Assembly (NCBI GenBank): GCA_030378035.1
Contig: JAUCGI010000034.1
Coordinates: 1 to 38,458, forward strand
Source of the DNA: Desulfobacterales bacterium HSG2
GTDB lineage: Bacteria > Desulfobacterota > Desulfobacteria > Desulfobacterales > 4be13
Length of the DNA stretch: 38,458 nt
Reading direction: 5' to 3'
Position numbers and translations under genes: made by a program. Positions 8,253 through 16,737 of this stretch are shown one piece after another. Positions within the stretch are counted from its first letter, which is position 1. Each line of letters starts with the position of its first letter. Below the pieces are notes generated by a model. It saw only the letters and a list, made by a program, of their open reading frames with translations. It was not told where the DNA came from and did no database searches.

Positions 8253-10070
8253 CTATTTTTTACGAACCTTCACCACAATGCCGTCCTGTATTTCCACAAC
8301 CGTCACGTTCATCACTCTGGCATACATGGACGGTTTGCCGATTAAAGCTGCCGGCTGTCTCTGTCCTTTAATCTTTATTTCGCACGTCTCACCGGCCTTG
8401 ATGATAGGCGCGTTTCGGATGACATCCCCTTTTTCATACCTTGACTTGGAAGCCGGTTCTGGGTGACTTTTCTGCAAATTGGCCAATGCTTCCCGCATTA
8501 CATCCGAAGATACGCTTTCAGAAGCTGTGCGGGATTGCTTTTTTGTTTTAGAGATTTTCTTCTTCTCATCTTTAAAAGGGCGTTGGGCGGGTAGTTCGGC
8601 ATTTTCCACAATCCTGAGATGACACCATCCCAAAGGCATAACCGCTCTGTTCTGTCCCACAACCAAAGCCCGTGATTTCGGAGCCGGTTCATTTCGCCGC
8701 ATTCTCAGATCACGAATCCCTTTGCGCTGTTCCGGTTCAAGATTCATAAACTGGGTTTTGGTCAGCAGACCGCCGCCCCATCCGGTTCGGAAGATATAGC
8801 CTCCGTCATTTACCCGTGTGCGAGAATAAAATTTTTCAATATCCTGAGTATCCACTTTGAACTGCCGTTTTGAATGGTCGTCCCTGGTGACAGGCTTTTT
8901 GTTTCTGAAAAACACGTCTTCCTCCAGCCATAAAGATTGAAAGAACGCATTCACAGCAGATAACAGATTTTCAACGCTTTGCAGATACGGAGGCAGATTT
9001 CCCTCTCCGAAAAATGTTTCTGCCATATCCAGATCAATAGTAATTTTGAATCGCGCCAGGCTATCCGCAGAAACGCATTGGAGATCAATATCAAATCCTT
9101 TCTGATAGGTCTGATTACCCTGGACACAGACTGCCCTTGCCGTCTCGTTGCAAAGTTCCATCCGGAGGAAATTGGCGTCACTGACCTTTACGACACGGAA
9201 CACGTCTCGGAGGATGCCGCTGGTGTGTCTCCAGCGTTTGGAATAAGGGCCCTGAACCTCTCTTTTGTCAATGATAAAACTCTGATCACTGAGAGTTTTT
9301 CCACGGGCATCACTGAACTGGGCAGAGAATTTCTCGGCCAAATCACGCTTTCCTGTTCTCCTGTTATTTTTGTTTTTCAACTGCCCTTTTTCCAGCCGAG
9401 TCAACTTATCGCTCACAAAATCTTGCAGCCACCGCTTTTTTCCGGGTTCAGACATCACCTTCCATAACACTGCATTTCGGATCGCGCCTTTGAGTGACGA
9501 ACCGGGGATGAAATATCGGTCCTTGGCACTCTGGATAAATGTCTGACGTTTGCCGGCCTCATCAATCTGAATGATTCCGGTTGCCATCTGCCTGAGTTCT
9601 TCAAGGGACGGAAAGATATTATAACGGGTCAGAAAATAGTCAAGCGATATGTTTTTATATCGATCATAATCATCACGTCTGAAGCTGAACTGAAGTGAAG
9701 GATTCTGTTTTCTCATATAATTTTTGAACTCACGGACATTGACCCGATATCCCTGTCCGTCTTTCTTCACATAGGCTACGGGCCCCCGGATATGGCCACT
9801 GGCAATAAAGTCCTCCAATCGGATTCGGATATTCAGAAAATCGGCAAACCCTTGGATATCGTTGTACCCCTGATCTTCATCGCGGACAAAGTATTTCACA
9901 TATTCATCCACCTTGGCTTTTCTGTCAATATACTCACACAGTTTGTCATTATCAATCTGATAGACATTGCCGTCTTTTCCTTTGAGCAATCCTTCGCCGT
10001 AATCAAACGCCTTGCCTTTGATATGCATGAGGCTGAGGGTTTTCAGTTCAACAATTTTGCTTATGTACAT
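8253..10070 (-). CDS. csm5: Type III-A effector subunit Csm5, with C-terminal extension
   Basis: A RAMP (Cas7-like) protein that caps the crRNA 3' side of the Csm complex. The hallmark FIPGSSLKGAIRNAVL is present near residues 190-205, and a Gly-rich segment TGWGGGLLTKT, then PKSRALV and PLGWCHL, mark the usual Csm5 end. At 605 residues it is far longer than common Csm5 proteins. The extra length is mainly the final 100 residues: a Lys/Ser-rich linker (KKKISKTKKQSRTAS), then a short beta-like module ending IQDGIVVKVRKK. That module resembles the end of the receiver-HEPN protein two genes downstream. ATG 10070 follows csm4 by 17 bases. Function is secure from motif and position; the extension is unexplained. 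Confidence 0.9.
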   Translation of the reverse strand: MYISKIVELKTLSLMHIKGKAFDYGEGLLKGKDGNVYQIDNDKLCEYIDRKAKVDEYVKYFVRDEDQGYNDIQGFADFLNIRIRLEDFIASGHIRGPVAYVKKDGQGYRVNVREFKNYMRKQNPSLQFSFRRDDYDRYKNISLDYFLTRYNIFPSLEELRQMATGIIQIDEAGKRQTFIQSAKDRYFIPGSSLKGAIRNAVLWKVMSEPGKKRWLQDFVSDKLTRLEKGQLKNKNNRRTGKRDLAEKFSAQFSDARGKTLSDQSFIIDKREVQGPYSKRWRHTSGILRDVFRVVKVSDANFLRMELCNETARAVCVQGNQTYQKGFDIDLQCVSADSLARFKITIDLDMAETFFGEGNLPPYLQSVENLLSAVNAFFQSLWLEEDVFFRNKKPVTRDDHSKRQFKVDTQDIEKFYSRTRVNDGGYIFRTGWGGGLLTKTQFMNLEPEQRKGIRDLRMRRNEPAPKSRALVVGQNRAVMPLGWCHLRIVENAELPAQRPFKDEKKKISKTKKQSRTASESVSSDVMREALANLQKSHPEPASKSRYEKGDVIRNAPIIKAGETCEIKIKGQRQPAALIGKPSMYARVMNVTVVEIQDGIVVKVRKK

Positions 10071-10087
10071 GGTCGGATTCTCCGTGA

Positions 10088-11179
10088 TCAGTCATTCGGA
10101 TCAATTTTCATGGGAACGGTCAGCGCGTAGCCGTACCGATAAATCGGATGGGGATAGCCCTGACCCGAGGGCGTCACATCGGGTGACAGGTCAGTCAGAT
10201 GCCCCACCGGCTTGCCTGTAAAGACACTCCCTTCCGAGAACATATAAACTGTCTTGCGTTTCACCTGATGGGCCACGCTGAGTGAACCGGTCCACCCTTT
10301 TCGCAAGACCAGGTTATACGCAACGGCTGTTTCGTGATACGCATCATTACCGGTTGGCTCGTCTCCGATTGAATTGGGATGCCAGAGCGAAAGCAGACAG
10401 TATGCGTTCTTTCCCTCATCACTCCCGGGAAATATTGCTCCCCAATCGTCCTGATGATTCCCTGTTTCATCAAAACTGAGAAATTCAACATCCCGAATTG
10501 CTCCCAGACCGATGCCCCGATTCCCCCCGATACCGGATGTGTCTTGTATGATTCCCAATATCCGTTCCACGGCAGATTTGACTTCCTGGTATTTTTCTTC
10601 CTCTGTTTGCAGCAAGAAATAGAAACCGGATTGCTTCTCGGCGTCAAAATACGTTGTGCCTGAATGATAAATCTGTGAAGCCAACGATATCCTGTCCAAT
10701 GTGTTATGGGGGCGGAGGATGTCTGCCATCTTTTTGGGCTGATTTTCCTCATCAGCAATCTCATCAATGCCGGTCTCATCAGCGGTTTCATCAAATCCGA
10801 TCCAGTTCTTAAAATGAGAAAGCCTGATAAAGTTCAGCGATTTAATCTCTTTCTTGTTATCCGGATCATCCGGTTCAGGATTGCTTTTTGAAAAAGGAAA
10901 CGGCACAGACAGAGGCTTTGGCAGCCAGTATTCATCACCATCACAGGGAAAAGCAGAGGAAATTTTAAAAAGCGGATTCCCTGTTTTAAATGAATCGAGA
11001 AACGTATCAAACGGAATGCCGGCCACTTTCCCTGCAATGGCCCAGTTATTGCATAATGCGGCCCAGAGGGTGTCTGAATGGATAAGTTTGTCTGTTCCTT
11101 CGATACCTGTCCCCGGGGTGGATGCGCCGATGTGGATGGCATTTTTAAAATAAAGTCTGACGATCAAAGTTTTTTTCAT
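10088..11179 (-). CDS. csm4: Type III-A effector subunit Csm4
   Basis: A 363-residue RAMP protein that holds the 5' handle of crRNA next to Cas10. It starts with the RAMP strand RLYFKNAIHIGAS, then LIHSDTLWAALCNNW, the standard Csm4 signature near residues 32-46. The glycine-rich helix-capping loop GIGGNRGIGLGAI lies near residue 215, and the C-terminus has the Csm4 block VYMFSEGSVF and a short final strand. The length is near normal. It sits between csm3 (33 bases upstream) and csm5 (17 bases downstream). Nothing essential appears to be missing. Confidence 0.9.
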   Translation of the reverse strand: MKKTLIVRLYFKNAIHIGASTPGTGIEGTDKLIHSDTLWAALCNNWAIAGKVAGIPFDTFLDSFKTGNPLFKISSAFPCDGDEYWLPKPLSVPFPFSKSNPEPDDPDNKKEIKSLNFIRLSHFKNWIGFDETADETGIDEIADEENQPKKMADILRPHNTLDRISLASQIYHSGTTYFDAEKQSGFYFLLQTEEEKYQEVKSAVERILGIIQDTSGIGGNRGIGLGAIRDVEFLSFDETGNHQDDWGAIFPGSDEGKNAYCLLSLWHPNSIGDEPTGNDAYHETAVAYNLVLRKGWTGSLSVAHQVKRKTVYMFSEGSVFTGKPVGHLTDLSPDVTPSGQGYPHPIYRYGYALTVPMKIDPND

Positions 11180-11211
11180 CGCACCTTACTCGCTTTGAAT
11201 TACACATCATA

Positions 11212-12045
11212 TCAGGCAAAAGAAATGGTCCGAATCGCGTCTTTGCAGTTGGAAAAAGAGAAAGTTTCAGGAGGGATAAAATCTTCCAAAGTTTCCCCCT
11301 CAACGGATTTCACGTCAAACCTGTTAATTTCAAAACTGACCTGTCCGTGTCCGCGGGAGGTGTTGCCTCCGAGTCCTGTATGCTCCTGGATGGTTTCCAA
11401 TGCCCACAAGATATTCTTCAAATCCTCACGGAGTTTTTTATTGCATTTTGTATGCGGGTCATCTCCGGCATCTGCCACGAAGTTCCCGTTTTCATAAGTT
11501 TGGATTTTGTAAACCATTTCAAAGTCGAATTTTGCGCCGGCAGGTACGCGCTCAATGGTACGCGGCATGGCATGAGCCGTGATCCGGTCCACGACAATTT
11601 CGATTTTGGCTTCTGTCACAGGCAGATTGTTGAGCATATAAAAATGGCTGCTTTCCTCAGACAACATTGCATCCCGCACCACAAGAACAGAGGGCAGGCC
11701 CGGTTCAGAAGCTGAATTGCCAAAAACACGGCATGCCTGGGATTTCAGGGCGAGTTCATACGCTGCCTCACCATGATCTTTTTTGCTGTAGAATTCCAAC
11801 CAGAGATTTTCGCTCATCTTTGTCAACGTATTTCCCACTTTCTTTTCCACCAAGGCTCTCATTCTTCCGCGAAGCGAACTTCCGGGAATGTATGGTTCAT
11901 TGGTAACCGGATTTTTAATCACCGGGCTGTCAATGCCGCCCTTGTCAATGGAATCCGATGTGCCGCCGATATGGAGGCCCGTAACGGCCTCAATCTCGCC
12001 CCCTATTTTTACAAACCCGAGCAGTTTTATTTGTTTGTCCGGCAT
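11212..12045 (-). CDS. csm3: Type III-A backbone subunit and target RNase Csm3
   Basis: The 277-residue Cas7-type filament subunit that binds the crRNA spacer and cuts target RNA every six bases. The start VTGLHIGGTSDSI leads to GGIDSPVIKNPVTNEPYIPG, followed by SSLRGRMR. D39 corresponds to the catalytic Asp (D33 in Streptococcus thermophilus Csm3), so target RNA cleavage should be intact. A second RAMP glycine loop, GLGGNTSRGHGQVSF, is near residue 220. ATG 12045 lies 11 bases after the csm2 stop. Length is typical or slightly long for the family. Confidence 0.93.
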   Translation of the reverse strand: MPDKQIKLLGFVKIGGEIEAVTGLHIGGTSDSIDKGGIDSPVIKNPVTNEPYIPGSSLRGRMRALVEKKVGNTLTKMSENLWLEFYSKKDHGEAAYELALKSQACRVFGNSASEPGLPSVLVVRDAMLSEESSHFYMLNNLPVTEAKIEIVVDRITAHAMPRTIERVPAGAKFDFEMVYKIQTYENGNFVADAGDDPHTKCNKKLREDLKNILWALETIQEHTGLGGNTSRGHGQVSFEINRFDVKSVEGETLEDFIPPETFSFSNCKDAIRTISFA

Positions 12046-12056
12046 GTTAAATCCTC

Positions 12057-12491
12057 CTATCTGAAAGTTTCGTGATAATCCAGAATGGCTTCGAAGAATT
12101 CTATGAACAATTCCAGGTCTTTCACCTCTTGGATACGGTTGTCATGGAGACAACTGGCAATGACCCTGTACAGCGGCTCAATTTTGCTTTTCTCAGTTCT
12201 CTTGACGCTGCCTGCCAGCTTCGGCAGCAAAAATTTCAGTTTGGCTTTGTCTTTGATTTCCTCATCAGGTTTAAGATGCAGATTCTTCTGGCCGATAGCT
12301 TTGACATAAGTATAAAAACGTCGCAGTTGGGTTGGGGTAATCCTTTTTTTGTGAAGTTCCTCTGCAATCATAGCCGCGTAACAGGGCAGTTCTTCCTCCT
12401 GATCACCCAGCGGAATATTTTTAAGATTCTCAAGGATCGTTTTTACAGGTATCTTTTCTTCACAAACTTCGTCTATAAATATGTTTGACAT
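12057..12491 (-). CDS. csm2: Type III-A small subunit Csm2
   Basis: This all-helical 144-residue protein carries the Csm2 signature TPTQLRRFYTYVKAI near residues 52-66. Csm2 forms the inner filament along the crRNA-target duplex. Its ATG overlaps the csm1 stop (TAATG), so the two genes are coupled. Its size, position between csm1 and csm3, and the motif together make the call firm. Confidence 0.9.
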   Translation of the reverse strand: MSNIFIDEVCEEKIPVKTILENLKNIPLGDQEEELPCYAAMIAEELHKKRITPTQLRRFYTYVKAIGQKNLHLKPDEEIKDKAKLKFLLPKLAGSVKRTEKSKIEPLYRVIASCLHDNRIQEVKDLELFIEFFEAILDYHETFR

Positions 12492-14473
12492 TATCGGGTC
12501 CTCCTCAGAAATGAAATCCAGTTCAGCGCGATGTGCAGGTGGGGCATATTCGGATTATTTCTCCTGTAAAGATAGACCATGAGTTTTAAAAACAGTTTTT
12601 CCTGTCCGAATCTCTTTAGTCCTCTGCAAACATCCGCCATTATTCGCGCCATTGTCGGCATATAACGCTCGCCGGACTGCTGAAATTTTTCTGTTATCAT
12701 AAAGCATTTTTCAATGCTCTGATGACTGATTTTATCCATAACAAACAGGCTGCGTTTATTTTCCTCTCCGGATATGAATCCACCCAGTTTAACAAATTCC
12801 CGCATGAGTGGCAACAAAAATCTGTTTCCTTTTTCCCAAGACATTGAGAGCATGTAGCGAATTTCCCGTTCATTTCCTTTTTGTTTTAATTGATTGCGGC
12901 GTTGAACTTTGACCGGGTCATGAAACAAAGCAATTCGATTCTTTTGCGGTTCTGTATCATTTTTTTCCTTGCATGTCTTGGCCTCATGTTCCGCTGCTTT
13001 ACTGCGCGCCGCCATCTGGTAAAGCGGGAATTTGGGGTGATGCAGGGTCAGGCCCCCGGAAATTGAGGCTGGTTCGCCATCTTTATTTCTAATATCATTC
13101 TTTTCACAATACTGGGCAAAGCATTTCCGGATGTCAAAGGCCAGTTCTGCAACCTCATTCCACGCCCCGACGATGAACAGATCGTCTCCGCCTGCATATA
13201 TGATCGAAATATTGCGTTTTTTTGCTTTCTCTGTTTCATCTTCAATATTTTTGTCAATCCGGGTGGGAAGTTTCCCTGATTTTAACGCATCGGCATTAAA
13301 AAGCGCAGCGGCATTTTTTTCCGAACTGCTTCTGATTTCTCGGAAATTCCCTTCACAAATCCGGTTCAGAATCACTTTGAAGAAATAATTCAACTGATGG
13401 GATCGCTGTGCCAACTCCGTGGGGGATTTGATTTCGGAAAACAGCTTTCCGAGATTGTCCACATCCATACGGAGCGCGGCGATCATATCCGCGCCACAGG
13501 AACACGCGGCAAGTCCGGCAAAGGAAGCCGTCTGGTATTTGATCTCATCTGAGGTTATATCCGGCTTTGTCTCCTGAGTGACTTTGAGTTCCGCATCTTT
13601 TGCATATTGAGGGAGGTCTTTAACTTTTCGGACATAGTAAGCATAGAAAAAATCTGTCCCGATTTTCCGCCAATCTCCTTTTTTATGATTATTGTCAATC
13701 GGCTTAATTGAGTAAATCATATAAGTGTCATAAGGTGTGGGAAAACAGATATGCCCTTTTGTTCCTTTTTCCGGTGTTATTTTTTCAGAATCATATCGGT
13801 AAATCTGCTTTCCATCCATCAGTTCTGTCAGATGATCGCCAAGATGCCACAAATGAAATGAAAGCGGGCTTACAGACATATCATCCAATTTTTTCATTAC
13901 AGACAAATCATCCCGCCTGGTTATCTGACATTCTTTTTCAATATCCGTCTGCACAGGCATTGTAGGCCTTAATAATGTTTCAAGCAAAGTGCAGTTATCT
14001 TTTCTCCAGAATTTTCGCCGTTTCAGTTTGTCCAACTCATCAGCCTGCTTCTGTCGTTTTCTTTGAAAATCGGTATTAATTTCATGAGTGGAGGCTTCAA
14101 GCAGATGAATGGCAATAAACAATTTCCCGGAAAATTCATCATACGCCCATTTATTCAGTTTATTGGAAAAATTTCTGATTTTGGTATTAAGTCCGTTTTT
14201 ATTTTCCAGAAGCAGGGAAAAAGCTCCGCCTCCTGAGTAAATAACACCGGTTCTCACTTTTCCGGCCCGGATCAGATAGTCCTTCGGTTTATTTTTGACC
14301 GGGGTTTTTCCTGCTAATTTCAAAATTTCACAGACGATATGCTCGGTCAGCAGTTCCAACATAAAACTGCGCGCGCGCAACGATTTTAGCGCGCCTTTGG
14401 ATGATATGGTATAAACAGTATCCTGAATTCCTGAAAAATCACCGGATACCAGCATTAGTTCTTTGTGGTTCAA
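12491..14473 (-). CDS. csm1: Cas10/Csm1 without HD domain, GGDD cyclase intact
   Basis: This 660-residue Cas10 starts at TTG 14473 behind AGAGG (spacing 5). It opens directly with the first Palm block, SGDFSGIQDTVYTIS at residues 10-24 and KGALKSLRARSF, which in common Csm1 proteins follows an N-terminal HD nuclease domain of roughly 200-270 residues. An in-frame TGA at 14498-14500 closes the frame upstream, so the HD domain is truly absent here. The second Palm has AALRMDVDNLGKLF and YAGGDDLF, with GGDD at 428-431, the active site for making cyclic oligoadenylates. The protein should therefore signal to the CARF-HEPN protein but lack HD-type single-strand DNA cutting. It heads the csm operon. 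Confidence 0.92.
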   Translation of the reverse strand: MNHKELMLVSGDFSGIQDTVYTISSKGALKSLRARSFMLELLTEHIVCEILKLAGKTPVKNKPKDYLIRAGKVRTGVIYSGGGAFSLLLENKNGLNTKIRNFSNKLNKWAYDEFSGKLFIAIHLLEASTHEINTDFQRKRQKQADELDKLKRRKFWRKDNCTLLETLLRPTMPVQTDIEKECQITRRDDLSVMKKLDDMSVSPLSFHLWHLGDHLTELMDGKQIYRYDSEKITPEKGTKGHICFPTPYDTYMIYSIKPIDNNHKKGDWRKIGTDFFYAYYVRKVKDLPQYAKDAELKVTQETKPDITSDEIKYQTASFAGLAACSCGADMIAALRMDVDNLGKLFSEIKSPTELAQRSHQLNYFFKVILNRICEGNFREIRSSSEKNAAALFNADALKSGKLPTRIDKNIEDETEKAKKRNISIIYAGGDDLFIVGAWNEVAELAFDIRKCFAQYCEKNDIRNKDGEPASISGGLTLHHPKFPLYQMAARSKAAEHEAKTCKEKNDTEPQKNRIALFHDPVKVQRRNQLKQKGNEREIRYMLSMSWEKGNRFLLPLMREFVKLGGFISGEENKRSLFVMDKISHQSIEKCFMITEKFQQSGERYMPTMARIMADVCRGLKRFGQEKLFLKLMVYLYRRNNPNMPHLHIALNWISFLRRTR

Positions 14474-14551
14474 TTGTTCCTCTATATATTTCTTTATTCA
14501 TTGATCAATCGTTGTGAACTGACAACGCTCTTAAGTAGTCTGTCCATATCC

Positions 14552-14821
14552 TTACGGGTCTCCGAATATCTTTGTGCTGGTGATTGATAATAAGGTGTTC
14601 CCACTAAATTTATTTCTGTATGACATACTTCCATGGGTTTTGCAATCTCTTTTTTTCACTTTTTTCCCCAGCCCGAAACTCGTCCCCTTTCCCACACTCA
14701 CCCAAGCCCCCGGAATAAGCAGAGGCAGAAATTCGCCAAGCTTCCCCTCGTAGCTTACCGTCCCCCCTGACATAAACATGGGTGTAATGGTTTCTATCTC
14801 AAATTCTGTCTGTTGTTTCAC
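14552..14821 (-). pseudogene. Chimeric RAMP remnant (Cmr1-like start joined to Cas6-like end)
   Basis: The frame starts at GTG 14821. The first 20 residues, with FEIETITPMFMSGG, read like the start of Cmr1. They run straight into VSYEGKLGEFLPLLIPGAWV and GKGTSFGLGK, which is the C-terminal glycine loop of Cas6-family RAMPs. After GLGK the sequence is unlike any RAMP. At 89 residues it is far too short for either family, so a deletion has probably joined two genes. It is the only trace of Cas6 in the window, so crRNA processing must come from elsewhere in the genome. Confidence 0.7.
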
Positions 14822-14892
14822 GCTGTTTTCCGTTTTTTATACGATTCATCAACCGCTGCATCCAGAATATCGTCTTTAATATGATCAATCAT
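14818..14892 (-). CDS. Possible 24-residue overlapping small ORF
   Basis: ATG 14892 overlaps the end of the HEPN gene and its TGA overlaps the GTG of the Cmr1/Cas6 remnant. The peptide starts MIDHIKDDILDAAVDESYKK and is strongly charged. The tight overlaps on both sides suggest a coupled small gene, or a surviving bit of a larger lost gene. No function is recognised and it could be chance. Confidence 0.3.
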   Translation of the reverse strand: MIDHIKDDILDAAVDESYKKRKTA

Positions 14893-15478
14893 CAATCAGT
14901 TCAATTATCTTATGATTTAAACAATTAAATTCGTCTCTGTCAACATTCATGCCCTGTCCATGGGCAACGGCATTTCTTATTCTCAATAACTGAGAATCAA
15001 TAATATTTGACTGTAATTCATACGGAGAATAATCTATGCCTATGGTAATCAGTATCGCCTTCAGCACTTCTGATTTCAGATTATCCTCAGTTTTTATAAT
15101 ATCTCTGTATGGTATTTTTGCCTGATTAGACAATCCCTCAAGCATGAACTCAACCGTTTTGACATAGAAGGCCGAAGCCTTAACGGTTGCCTTGTCTTTG
15201 GCCATCTCCCCTCTCAAAGCCATCGCGATAAAGGGATGGCTCAGTTCGTCACAGTTCAGCCCTTTCGCAGCAACGAATCTCAGATAATTCTCAGCGGCAT
15301 TTTTTACAAACTCCTCCCAGTGGGCACACAGCAGAAGCACTCCCGCTCTCAAATGCGCTTTTCGGTTCTCTTCTGTGGAACTGTCAATCGCTTTTTTGAG
15401 GGAGTCGAGTTCTTTTATTCTCCATTCCGGGTCACTCTCAAGTCGTCTCCGAAGTTCCTCGGCAGTTCTAATCCTCAC
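14885..15478 (-). CDS. HEPN ribonuclease-like protein (MAE_28990/RiboL-PSP-HEPN type)
   Basis: I place the start at GTG 15478 (VRIRTAEELRRRL), with GAGGAG about 10 bases upstream; it overlaps the DUF262 gene by 11 bases. An open frame extends to 15532, but those residues are the antisense-free overlap with the partner gene. The helical protein of about 197 residues has the HWEEFVKNAAENYL block near residue 55 and ends with RIRNAVAHG, an R-x4-H HEPN catalytic motif. This family is commonly found beside DUF262 genes in predicted defence or toxin-antitoxin modules. The predicted role is an RNase toxin controlled by the DUF262 partner; this is inference from family and pairing. Confidence 0.8.
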   Translation of the reverse strand: MRIRTAEELRRRLESDPEWRIKELDSLKKAIDSSTEENRKAHLRAGVLLLCAHWEEFVKNAAENYLRFVAAKGLNCDELSHPFIAMALRGEMAKDKATVKASAFYVKTVEFMLEGLSNQAKIPYRDIIKTEDNLKSEVLKAILITIGIDYSPYELQSNIIDSQLLRIRNAVAHGQGMNVDRDEFNCLNHKIIELIDD

Positions 15479-16607
15479 GACCAAACCACTCCTCAGCCAG
15501 CGGAAGCAGATGAAGAACCCGTTCCTTGTCATCCCCTGATTTTTCCCAGGATTTGAATCGCCTGTTCTCCCACAGAGACCTGATTTTCATTTTTATCTTA
15601 TCCGTATCCGCGTCCTCCCATTTGTCAATGTTCGCACCGATTCCTGTGGCAATGATTTCATAGGCGGCCATTGAAAATCCGCCTGAAAACGAATCGCTGT
15701 GCTTGTCAAATTTTCTGAAAGCATCATCTTTCAGCATGCCGAGGAGAAGATTAAATGTTCTTTCAAATATCTCTTTTTCCCTGTTTGTATTAAAATCATC
15801 ACTTCTGGCGAATTCTGTCATTTTATTCGTGACAAAGTCGGATAATGCCGGGGATTTCCGGATATCCTCCGTGTCGGAACTCCTGAACACCAGGAACCTT
15901 GAAACCAGTTCCAGTTCATGCTGCTCCCCGAACACGGAATCCGGAAATGAGGCAATGCACTGAAGAAAGGGGGGATATGACGCCAGTTTTCTGAAAAAGC
16001 TGAGGAAAAAATCCTTGCTGATCATCACCAATAAAAAATTCCTCACCTCCTGTTCGGACAGACTGATCCCTCCCGTGTTTATCCTCCTGAAAAGCTCATA
16101 TCCGGCATCCTGCTCATTCTCTTCCTTGATAATTTTTATATCAAGCCGGACCCTTTTTAACTCGATTCTCTGGAACATTGTGAAATAGTTTTCCGGGTCA
16201 CTGTCGTCATCATCATCCTCCTCCTCCTCATTTCTCCACATCTTTCCCTCGAGAGAGGGCAGATAATCTGTTCCCGTCAACCGGAGCGGGGCATATTTCT
16301 CACCAGCCTCATCTTCCAATATCCCGACAAATTCAAAAATCGCTGACAAACGCCGCACCCCGTCTATGACATCCCACACGCCGTCTTCACGCTGATATAC
16401 AAAGATGGAGGGTATGGGAATGCCGATGAGCAGGGATTCGACAAACCGGGTTTTTTGTAACAGATTCCACCTGAAAAACCTCTGAAATTCCGGATGCAGG
16501 TCAAGCTCCTTGTCTCTGTAAAGGCTTATCAGCCCGCCGATGGACAGGGAGTACCCGTCACTGTGAATTTCTTTTGCCTTTTTTTCGATTTCCTGCTGAA
16601 GAGACAT
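15468..16607 (-). CDS. DUF262 (ParB/GmrS-like) defence protein
   Basis: This 379-residue protein has SIGGLISLYRDKELDLHPEF near residue 22, and a DGxxR motif present as IDGVRRLSAI near residue 80 in place of the more usual DGQQR. The pattern is that of DUF262 ParB-fold nucleotidase or nuclease domains, as in GmrSD and related systems. An acidic stretch near residue 130 (EEEEDDDDDSD) is probably a flexible loop. It starts at ATG 16607 behind GGAGGA and overlaps the HEPN gene that follows. The C-terminal DUF1524 HNH domain found in some relatives is absent, so the HEPN partner may supply the nuclease. Confidence 0.82.
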   Translation of the reverse strand: MSLQQEIEKKAKEIHSDGYSLSIGGLISLYRDKELDLHPEFQRFFRWNLLQKTRFVESLLIGIPIPSIFVYQREDGVWDVIDGVRRLSAIFEFVGILEDEAGEKYAPLRLTGTDYLPSLEGKMWRNEEEEDDDDDSDPENYFTMFQRIELKRVRLDIKIIKEENEQDAGYELFRRINTGGISLSEQEVRNFLLVMISKDFFLSFFRKLASYPPFLQCIASFPDSVFGEQHELELVSRFLVFRSSDTEDIRKSPALSDFVTNKMTEFARSDDFNTNREKEIFERTFNLLLGMLKDDAFRKFDKHSDSFSGGFSMAAYEIIATGIGANIDKWEDADTDKIKMKIRSLWENRRFKSWEKSGDDKERVLHLLPLAEEWFGRED

Positions 16608-16737
16608 TTTTCCTCCGTCACGGTGTTATGTTATGTTGAGAACTTTTGGCCTGTTTTTTAAACGATTGGATATCCGGGTTGTTTTGAAGAAAATAATCTG
16701 CCACGACAAAATTGGGCAAAGGATTCGTGGCGATGAG

